A DNA stretch of 48,579 nt. Origin: Streptomyces sp. NRRL F-2664 (GTDB taxonomy: Bacteria > Actinomycetota > Actinomycetes > Streptomycetales > Streptomycetaceae). Below are positions 43,482 through 48,579 of the stretch, one piece after another. How positions within the stretch are numbered: position 1 is the first letter of the stretch; each line of letters opens with the position of its first letter. The translations under genes and the position numbers were made by a program. Location: the NCBI RefSeq assembly GCF_000719345.1, contig NZ_JOFX01000043.1, positions 1 to 48,579 on the forward strand, written 5' to 3'. The notes under the pieces are model-generated. The model saw only the letters and a list, made by a program, of their open reading frames with translations, was not told the origin of the DNA and made no database searches.

Positions 43482-44912
43482 ATGCAGTCCACCTCCACCC
43501 CCTCCGCGGCCCCCGGTCGACGCGACCTCCTCGCCGGTCTCGGTCTGGCCGCCGCCGCACCCCTCCTGCTCGGCAGCACGGCCCGCTCCGCGTCCCCGCA
43601 GGACCCGTCCGGCCGACCCGCGCCGAACGGCGGGGCGGTCCTGCTCCGCGGGGCGTCCCTCGTCCTCACCATGGACCGGGCCGCCGGCAGCGGCGGCCCC
43701 CTCGGAGCGCTGGAGAACGCCGACGTCCTGATGCGCAGCGGCGCCGTCGCGGCCGTCGGGCCGTCCCTCCCGCGGCCGCCCGGCACCCGGGTGGTGGAGG
43801 CCGCGGGCAAAGTGGTGATGCCGGGCTTCGTGGACACCCACACCCACCTCTGGCAGGCGGCGATCCGGGGCGGCTGTACGGACCGCGACCTGTTCGGCTG
43901 GTTCGCCGGGTGTACCCACCCCCAACGCGGACGGCTGACGCCCGAGGCCGTGCACAGCCTCGTACGGCTCGCCGCACTCGACGCCGTCCAGTCCGGCGTC
44001 ACCACGCTGGTCGACTGGGTGGACATCTTCGCGTTCGACCTCGTCGAAAGCTACCTGCGGGCCCTGGCCGGTACCGGGGTGCGCTTCACCTACGCCATGT
44101 ACCCGCCACGGCCCGACGGGGTGCTGGTCGCGAAGGTGAAGAAGGAACTCGTCGACCCGGTGCCCCTCGGTTCCTTCCAGGTGGCCACGCACGCGGCGCG
44201 GTCCGTCCAGGACCTCAACCGGGCCCACTGGGAGCTCGCCCGCGACCTGGGCGTCATGCTCAACTCCCACGTGCTGGAACGCCCCGAACAGCGCGCGGAC
44301 GACCCTGTCGGGGTCCTCGCCGACATCGGCGCGCTGGGTCCCCGGCTGCTGATCAACCACGCCGTGCACCTCACCGACGCCGAGATCGCCCGCTTGGCCG
44401 AGCACGACGTGAGGGCGGCCCACTGCCCGCTGAGCAACATGCGGCTGGCGTCCGGCATCATGCGGCTGTCCGAGTGCGCACGGCGCGGCGTCAAGGTGGG
44501 GCTCGGCCTGGACGGCGGCACCAACGACAGCTCGGACTTCTACGCGCTGATGAAGACGGCGGTCGGCCTGCAGCGCGTCCGTGCGACGGACGCCGGGGTC
44601 TTCCCGCAAGTGGCGGACGTCCTGCGGATGGCCACGCTGGGCGGGGCGGAAGCGCTGGGCATCGCCGACCGGGTGGGCTCCCTGACGCCCGGCAAGCGGG
44701 CCGACGTCGTGGTGGTCGATCCGGCCGCCCTGAACTTCGCACCGCGCTTCGACTGGGTCGGCCAGCTCGTCTTCAACGGCCGTCCCGAGAACGTCGACGC
44801 GGTGTTCGTCGACGGCCGTGCGCTCAAGCTCGACGGCCGGCTGGTCGGCATCGACACCGACCGCGTCGTCCGGGACGCGGAAGCGGCTGCCGCCCGCCTG
44901 CGCCGCTCCTAG
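43482..44912 (+). CDS. Tat-exported amidohydrolase (AtzB/8-oxoguanine deaminase-like)
   Basis: ATG at 43482 follows GGGAGGT. The 476-residue protein begins with a twin-arginine signal (GRRDLLAGLGLAAAAPLLLG). It continues as a metal-dependent amidohydrolase: AAGKVVMPGFVDTHTHLWQ with ligands His120 and His122, LNSHVLERPEQR, LLINHAVHL, HCPLSNMRLASG, and LGLDGGTNDSSD with the catalytic Asp, followed by TLGGAEALGIADRVGSLTPG. This subgroup deaminates or hydrolyses N-heterocycles (guanine analogues, triazines); the substrate is not known. Export is unusual for the family and suggests use of an extracellular substrate. The TAG stop lies in the CTAG at the border of a MITE-like element. Confidence 0.88.
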   Translation: MQSTSTPSAAPGRRDLLAGLGLAAAAPLLLGSTARSASPQDPSGRPAPNGGAVLLRGASLVLTMDRAAGSGGPLGALENADVLMRSGAVAAVGPSLPRPPGTRVVEAAGKVVMPGFVDTHTHLWQAAIRGGCTDRDLFGWFAGCTHPQRGRLTPEAVHSLVRLAALDAVQSGVTTLVDWVDIFAFDLVESYLRALAGTGVRFTYAMYPPRPDGVLVAKVKKELVDPVPLGSFQVATHAARSVQDLNRAHWELARDLGVMLNSHVLERPEQRADDPVGVLADIGALGPRLLINHAVHLTDAEIARLAEHDVRAAHCPLSNMRLASGIMRLSECARRGVKVGLGLDGGTNDSSDFYALMKTAVGLQRVRATDAGVFPQVADVLRMATLGGAEALGIADRVGSLTPGKRADVVVVDPAALNFAPRFDWVGQLVFNGRPENVDAVFVDGRALKLDGRLVGIDTDRVVRDAEAAAARLRRS

Positions 44913-45077
44913 GGGGTGTTGCGAAAGTCCTGTGCGGTGCCCGCGGTGTCCGGTGCGTGCTCTCGGCGTGCCGGGCGAAGGCCCTCGTACGGGGCGTACT
45001 CGGGGCTACGGCCGGTGCGGCGAGCGTGCGTGCCGGGCGCCGTGGGCGCCGTGCGGGACCTTCGCACCACCCCCTAG
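44909..45077. mobile_element. MITE-like element with 18-bp terminal inverted repeats and CTAG target duplication
   Basis: The left end reads GGGGTGTTGCGAAAGTCC (44913-44930) and the right end, on the other strand, GGGGTGGTGCGAAGGTCC (45056-45073): 16 of 18 bases match. CTAG flanks both sides (44909-44912, 45074-45077) as a direct duplication. The 161-bp interior has no gene. Size, ends and the CTAG duplication fit a non-autonomous element moved by an IS5-group transposase. It sits between two convergent genes. Confidence 0.75.
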
Positions 45078-45409
45078 CTCCGCCGGGACGCAGGACGCTG
45101 CTCCTGGTCCCGGTGGTTCCTGCGGGCCGTGAGCTGGCCCTGGACGTAGGCGTCGGCGTCCGGGCTGTAGGGGCCGCCGTGGTCGAAGAGCAGATCGGTG
45201 ATGCGGCGCCACTCCGCCACCTCGGCGCGGGTGCCGGGGTCCGCCGCGTCGACGTCGCCCGCGGCGTCCTCGGCGGCCTCCAGTGCCTGCGCCGTGCGGT
45301 GGTGCGTCATGCCCGTCGCCCGTCGGCGCACCCGGTCGCGGGCCGCGCGTTCCTCAGGGGTCGGTTCGTGCGGCGCGTTCGGTTCGTCCGCCGCGGTGTC
45401 CTGGCTCAT
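45074..45409 (-). CDS. Small acidic protein of unknown function
   Basis: ATG at 45409 starts a 111-residue hydrophilic protein: a disordered acidic head (MSQDTAADEPNAPHEPTPEE), a basic helix (RAARDRVRRRATGMTHHRTA) and an Ala/Asp-rich helix. It ends with TDLLFDHGGPYSPDADAYVQ and an Arg/His-rich tail. I do not recognise the family; no membrane segment or cysteine is present. Its TAG stop is inside the CTAG at the right border of the MITE-like element. Confidence 0.75.
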   Translation of the reverse strand: MSQDTAADEPNAPHEPTPEERAARDRVRRRATGMTHHRTAQALEAAEDAAGDVDAADPGTRAEVAEWRRITDLLFDHGGPYSPDADAYVQGQLTARRNHRDQEQRPASRRS

Positions 45410-45655
45410 GCGCGGTACGCCTTTCGTGTTGGGCCCTTCCGGCCTCCTGGTCCCTCTTCCCCTACCCGCGGCGGTCCGTTCCATCTGCGCCCGTACGGTG
45501 CGGCCGGGCGCGGCCGGGGCAGCGGCGGCAACGCGGGTGAGCAGTCGCCGACCTGACGCCGCGACGGCCGCGCCGGGGCACGTCTCCCCCACCGAGACGC
45601 ACGTGTCCAGGATGCGGGCGGACCCTTGCCGAGGCGGCCACCTTCGGCGAGCATT
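45410..45655. other. Intergenic region left of the sulfur locus
   Basis: No gene is supported between 45410 and the operator at 45656, nor between that operator and the start at 45918. A 25-codon open frame (45851-45927) overlaps the flavoenzyme start but shows no leader-peptide motif. Confidence 0.45.
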
Positions 45656-45672
45656 CCTATCAATCCAGTAGG
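45656..45672 (+). promoter_or_regulatory. 17-bp inverted repeat, copy A (candidate Rrf2 operator)
   Basis: CCTATCAATCCAGTAGG has CCTA/TAGG arms and is followed by GAAAG. The same pattern, CCTAYCARYCSRGTAGG, recurs at 47884. It lies 245 bases before the flavoenzyme start. Confidence 0.65.
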
Positions 45673-45917
45673 GAAAGCGGGGTCGGGTGCCCTCCGGTTG
45701 ACGTGCGTCGTCACCGGTGCCGAACGGCAGCCGTACCGTGCCGCCGCACTCCGAACACCCCGTCCCCCCTCACGACCGGTCCACCGTGCTTACCGAACCG
45801 CGCCCGGCAACCGGCCGAGGCCACCCGACACCGTTCCGGAGCAGCCCAGATGACCACCGCCGTCCCCGATGGCCCCGCCGTCCGCCCCACCGCCGCACCG
45901 CTCCCCGGCGCCCCGGC

Positions 45918-47138
45918 ATGTCGGTGACGTCCGTGCCGACGCCACCGGGCGCAGGCGGCACGGCACAGCGGCCGGGCGACGTGCGCCGCGCGCTCCTGCG
46001 CACCGCCCGGGACGTGGCGGACGACCTCGCCGCGGACGCCATAGCCCGTGAGCAGGCAGGCCGGCCGCCCACCGACGAGCGGACCCGGCTGCGCGAGGCC
46101 GGGCTGCTCGCGGCGCTCACCCCGCCGGCGCCCGGCCGCGGCACGGACTGGCGTACCGGATGCGCCGTCATACGGGAGGTCGCCGCCGCGGACAGCTCCG
46201 TGGGGGACGTGCTCGCGCGCCACTACGTCCACACCTGGAGCGGCCGCTTCTACGCGCGTGACCACGAGGCCGCCGTGCTCGAAGAGGCGTCGGTGCGCGA
46301 ACAGTGGCTGTGGACCGGGGCCGTACGCCCGCCCGCGCCCGAGGAAGACGGGCGCGAGCCGGACCTCGCACTGCGGCCGCGCAACACCGGCTACGTTCTG
46401 GACGGGCAGCGCGCCGTGGATACCGCGGTGGCCGTGGCGGACCAGATCGTGCTGGACGCCGTCTGCGCCGTGACCGGCGACGTCCTGGTGGTCCGGATCC
46501 CTCCGCGGGCGCGGGGCGTGCACGTGGAGGCAGCCCCCGACCGCCTCGGCCAGCGCGCCGCCGGCGCGGGCGAAGTCGTCCTGGACGGGGTCACCGTGGC
46601 GTCCGGCCAGGTGCTGGGCCGTCGCCCGCACGACGAGGAGTCGACGGCGCCCTTCACCGCGCTGGCCGAGCCGACGCTCCGGCTCGCCCTGTGCCACGTG
46701 GCCCTCGGCATCGTCGAGGGCGCACTCACCGAGGCACGTGACCTCAGCAGGGGCGGGCGGGCGCACCGGCTGCCCGGCGAGGACCCGGACCTCCTGCTCA
46801 CCTACGGCGAACTGGCCTCCGCCGCCCATACGGCCATCGCCGTGGTCGACCGGGCGACCGAGGCGCTGGCGCGCGCTCTCGAGGCGGGGGCCCACCTCGA
46901 CACCGAGGAGCCCGCGCGGGTCGCGGCCCTCGCGGCCACGGCGGAGACCGTGACGTCCCGGGTGGCCCTGCACATCACCACGCGGGTGCTGGAGCTCGCC
47001 GACGCGCCCGGCCTGGACCGCTTCTGGCGCAACGCGCGCGTCCTGACGGCCCACCGCCCGGCGGCGCACCGCCTGCGCTCCATCGGCGAGCACTACCTCA
47101 ACGGCTCGCACCGGGCGGTGGCGGCGGCCTTCCACTGA
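45918..47138 (+). CDS. Acyl-CoA-dehydrogenase-like flavoenzyme (SfnB/DszC type, sulfur acquisition)
   Basis: The start ATG at 45918 gives a 406-residue protein of the acyl-CoA dehydrogenase fold. It has an N-terminal helical domain (TARDVADDLAADAIAREQAG, LREAGLLAALTPP), REVAAADSSVGDVLARHY, a middle beta domain (GYVLDGQRAVDTAVAVADQI) and C-terminal helices (VALGIVEGALTEARDLSRGG; ending WRNARVLTAHRPAAHRLRSI). It resembles SfnB/DszC-type monooxygenases that use reduced flavin to open carbon-sulfur compounds, rather than CoA-ester dehydrogenases. Its neighbours, an Rrf2 regulator and a sulfonate-type ABC binding protein, and the shared operator motif support a role in sulfur scavenging. The specific substrate is unknown. 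Confidence 0.82.
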   Translation: MSVTSVPTPPGAGGTAQRPGDVRRALLRTARDVADDLAADAIAREQAGRPPTDERTRLREAGLLAALTPPAPGRGTDWRTGCAVIREVAAADSSVGDVLARHYVHTWSGRFYARDHEAAVLEEASVREQWLWTGAVRPPAPEEDGREPDLALRPRNTGYVLDGQRAVDTAVAVADQIVLDAVCAVTGDVLVVRIPPRARGVHVEAAPDRLGQRAAGAGEVVLDGVTVASGQVLGRRPHDEESTAPFTALAEPTLRLALCHVALGIVEGALTEARDLSRGGRAHRLPGEDPDLLLTYGELASAAHTAIAVVDRATEALARALEAGAHLDTEEPARVAALAATAETVTSRVALHITTRVLELADAPGLDRFWRNARVLTAHRPAAHRLRSIGEHYLNGSHRAVAAAFH

Positions 47139-47261
47139 CGTGCATGCGGCCCGACAGGGGCGGCCGCGCCGCCGCCCGGGGGCGGACCCTCCGTACCGCC
47201 GGGCCGTGCGCCTGCCCGGTGGTCGCCGCTCACCGGCGGGACGCGGACCGGAGCCGTACGG

Positions 47262-47276
47262 GATAATGTGCGCATG
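47262..47276 (+). promoter_or_regulatory. Probable -10 of a leaderless Rrf2 transcript
   Basis: GATAAT (47262-47267) sits seven bases before ATG 47274, placing the transcription start on the start codon. No ribosome site precedes it. The -35 is weak. Confidence 0.4.
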
Positions 47277-47732
47277 CGGATCTCAGCCAGGGCGGACTAC
47301 GCGGTACGGGCCGCACTGCAGCTCGCGGCGTCCCAGGACGACGGGCCCGTGAAGGCCGAAGCCATCGCGGACGCGCAGGACATCCCGCACAAGTTCCTCG
47401 AGGGCATCCTCAACGACATGCGCCGCGGCGGCCTCGTCCTCAGCCAGCGGGGCGGCAACGGCGGTTACCGGTTGGCCAAGCCCGCCGACTCCATCAGCAT
47501 CGCGGACGTCATCCGCGTCGTCGACGGGCCCCTGGTCTCGGTGCGGGGCGTCCGTCCGCCGGACCTGTCGTACACCGGGCCCGCCGAGTCGCTGCTCCCC
47601 CTGTGGATCGCCCTGCGGTCCAACGTGCGCGAGATCCTCGAAGGAGTGACGCTGGCCGACGTCGCGGCCTCTGCGCTCCCGGCCGAGGTGTCGGCGTTGA
47701 CCCGCGTTCCGGACGCCTGGACCAATCCCTGA
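47274..47732 (+). CDS. Rrf2-family transcriptional regulator without cysteines
   Basis: ATG at 47274 gives the canonical Rrf2 start MRISARADYAVRAALQLA; GTG two codons upstream is possible. The 152-residue protein continues with AIADAQDIPHKFLEGILNDM, the recognition helix region, and VLSQRGGNGGYRLAKPADSI, the wing. It has no cysteine at all, so it cannot hold the Fe-S cluster of IscR or NsrR and is closer in type to CymR, which senses sulfur status through protein partners. Its position between two genes preceded by the same inverted repeat makes it the likely binder of that site. Probably leaderless mRNA. Confidence 0.92.
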   Translation: MRISARADYAVRAALQLAASQDDGPVKAEAIADAQDIPHKFLEGILNDMRRGGLVLSQRGGNGGYRLAKPADSISIADVIRVVDGPLVSVRGVRPPDLSYTGPAESLLPLWIALRSNVREILEGVTLADVAASALPAEVSALTRVPDAWTNP

Positions 47733-47883
47733 CGCGTACGGGCCCCGGGCACCGCGAGCCGCACGACCCGGCCGAGGCCTCTTTCCCGGGGGAGCCCCTC
47801 ATCTGCGCTTTCTCACGCCGTAAGACAGCTGTGTCCAGAATGCGGTCAACCTCTTGGGGCGGATGCCGTCGTCTGCCACTATG
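47733..47883. other. Intergenic region after the Rrf2 gene
   Basis: No gene is seen. The right part holds the promoter of the leader/ABC unit next to operator copy B. Confidence 0.4.
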
Positions 47884-47900
47884 CCTACCAGCCGGGTAGG
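47884..47900 (+). promoter_or_regulatory. 17-bp inverted repeat, copy B (candidate Rrf2 operator)
   Basis: CCTACCAGCCGGGTAGG has perfect CCTACC/GGTAGG arms, followed by AAAAG. It matches copy A at 13 of 17 positions and lies 35 bases before the leader peptide start, so it probably overlaps the promoter. Confidence 0.7.
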
Positions 47901-47934
47901 AAAAGTAGGAATGACAGGGGTGAGGTGACCGACC

Positions 47935-48036
47935 ATGCGCACGCCGCATCACGCAGGTCCGCCCCTGCCCCGTCTCACCACCCGCCGGCACATCGACCTG
48001 GCCCGTACGTCCAGCGCCATCTGTCAGCCCGTCTGA
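47935..48036 (+). CDS. Short leader peptide (RRHIDL type) of the sulfonate transporter unit
   Basis: ATG at 47935 is preceded by GAGGTGA. The 33-residue peptide ends TTRRHIDLARTSSAIC-QPV. The block RRHIDLxRxSSAIC is recognisable from the putative leader peptides that precede sulfur-assimilation and sulfonate-uptake genes in Streptomyces. The single Cys codon near the end, with a structured 300-base downstream region before the transporter gene, suggests cysteine-responsive attenuation. Mechanism is inferred, not shown. It is too short and basic to be an enzyme. Confidence 0.8.
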   Translation: MRTPHHAGPPLPRLTTRRHIDLARTSSAICQPV

Positions 48037-48340
48037 CGCACTGCCCGCAGTCCGCTCCGCTCGCCCTCCTCCTGCCGGACGGCTGATCCCGGGCCGACCT
48101 CCCCTGCCCCCCCTGCCGTCGCGCTCCGCGTGTGCCGTAGGGGCAGTCCGGGCCTCGGTCCCCCTGGCCTCGGCGACACCATGCCGATCCGCTTCCGCGT
48201 CGACGCCGTGTTCCCACCACCCGCCGCCCGCAGGTGCCGCGCTTGCCGGCGGCCCCGCGCCGCGCGTCGCCGGCACCTGCTCCCCGGCTCTCTCCGACTT
48301 CGGCTTCCCCGAACACACCCACCCGTGAAAGGACACCTCC
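48037..48340 (+). other. Leader region between the leader peptide and the ABC gene
   Basis: This 304-base stretch has no credible gene. It holds a long-range stem (48230-48239 with 48271-48280) and a C-rich, probably unstructured left part, as expected for an attenuator-type 5' leader. Confidence 0.5.
48230..48280 (+). promoter_or_regulatory. Hairpin in the leader mRNA (possible attenuator)
   Basis: GCAGGTGCCG (48230-48239) and CGGCACCTGC (48271-48280) pair perfectly over ten bases; the 31-base interior is GC-rich and can fold further. It ends 60 bases before the transporter start. It could be a terminator or a ribosome-access switch. Confidence 0.45.
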
Positions 48341-48579
48341 GTGTCTGCCGCAAGACCGCTCATCACCCTGCGCGCCATCGCCCTCACCGCGACCCTCCCC
48401 CTTCTCCTGACGGCCTGCGGCTACGGATCCGAGGCGAAGAAGGAAGACGACAAGACCAACGTCGCGGCCGCCGAAGGCAAGAAGCTGTCGGCGTCCGAGG
48501 TCCGGATCGGGTACTTCCCGAACCTGACGCACGCCACCGCGCTGGTGGGCCTGCAGGAGGGCCTGATCCAGAAGGAGCT
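48341..48579 (+). CDS. ABC transporter substrate-binding lipoprotein, sulfonate/taurine type (5' part)
   Basis: GTG at 48341 follows GAAAGGACA. The visible 79 residues begin with a lipoprotein signal ([17 protein letters not shown], lipobox LTAC), then a charged linker. They enter the periplasmic-type fold at [20 protein letters not shown] with GLIQKE, the characteristic start of SsuA/TauA/NrtA-like binding proteins. It would be anchored outside the membrane and deliver sulfonates or related compounds to a permease and ATPase encoded beyond the window edge. The flavoenzyme, Rrf2 gene, leader peptide and operator copies support a sulfur role. Nitrate or riboflavin-precursor binding relatives cannot be excluded from this fragment. 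Confidence 0.85.
   Translation, partial: MSAARPLITLRAIALTATLPLLLTACGYGSEAKKEDDKTNVAAAEGKKLSASEVRIGYFPNLTHATALVGLQEGLIQKE

Noticed and set aside
45851..45927. 25-codon open frame MTTAVPDG... overlapping the flavoenzyme start.
   Set aside because: No ribosome site and no RRHIDL-type or Cys-rich pattern; probably chance, although a frameshifted N-terminal extension of the flavoenzyme cannot be fully excluded.
1..48579. Search for tRNA, rRNA and CRISPR arrays.
   Set aside because: TTCGA-type T-loop matches (for example near 600 and 23420) lie inside genes without cloverleaf context; no spaced direct repeats typical of CRISPR were seen.

Overview
The window is high-GC actinobacterial DNA, almost certainly from a Streptomyces. 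The indications are GC-rich third codon positions, GTG/TTG starts, rare TTA codons, streptogrisin-type and M4 secreted proteases, CsbD/DUF6131 stress genes and a Streptomyces-type RRHIDL leader peptide. The mix of secreted hydrolases, an orphan biosynthetic cluster and several decayed genes fits an accessory or chromosome-arm region. All assignments come from reading the sequence; no database search was run.

Left part (0-26 kb): a gene tail and an IS5-type transposase remnant, then a TTA-containing LuxR-type regulator divergent from a large secreted M4 metalloprotease. A strong convergent terminator follows. Next is a leftward NRPS operon (17.65 to 4.44 kb): MFS exporter, free-standing condensation protein, C-A-PCP, A-PCP, A-PCP, and a last protein with C, a remnant adenylation subdomain, PCP and a short-chain-dehydrogenase-like terminal domain. 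The four NRPS genes from 14.4 kb leftward touch or overlap. No thioesterase is visible, so release by the terminal domain is the natural inference. To the right lie a streptogrisin-like protease with a LacI-type palindrome and a TTA codon, a GH16 beta-glucanase with a ricin-type lectin domain, a very large protein of unknown function and an exported cyclophilin.

Middle (26-38 kb): an alpha/beta hydrolase, a SUKH-like protein and a scatter of remnants (ATP-dependent DNA ligase, RsbW-like ATPase, a second IS5 transposase piece, a short-chain dehydrogenase). Among them are intact small regulators and enzymes: a CmtR-like metal sensor divergent from a DUF3703 gene, a VOC protein divergent from a WYL regulator across a perfect inverted repeat, a DHFR-like reductase, a membrane Ser/Thr kinase with an HHD catalytic loop, and a TerD-related protein.

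Right part (38-48.6 kb): a PPOX-family protein, a MatB-like malonyl-CoA synthetase, a DUF1772 membrane protein, a DHA2-type MFS exporter, three small stress or membrane proteins separated by strong hairpins, and a Tat-exported amidohydrolase. A MITE-like element sits exactly in the shared CTAG stop site of two convergent genes. The window ends in a probable sulfur-acquisition locus: an acyl-CoA-dehydrogenase-like (SfnB/DszC type) flavoenzyme, a cysteine-free Rrf2 regulator, a 33-codon leader peptide and the start of a sulfonate-type ABC binding lipoprotein. The same 17-bp inverted repeat precedes the flavoenzyme and the leader/transporter unit.
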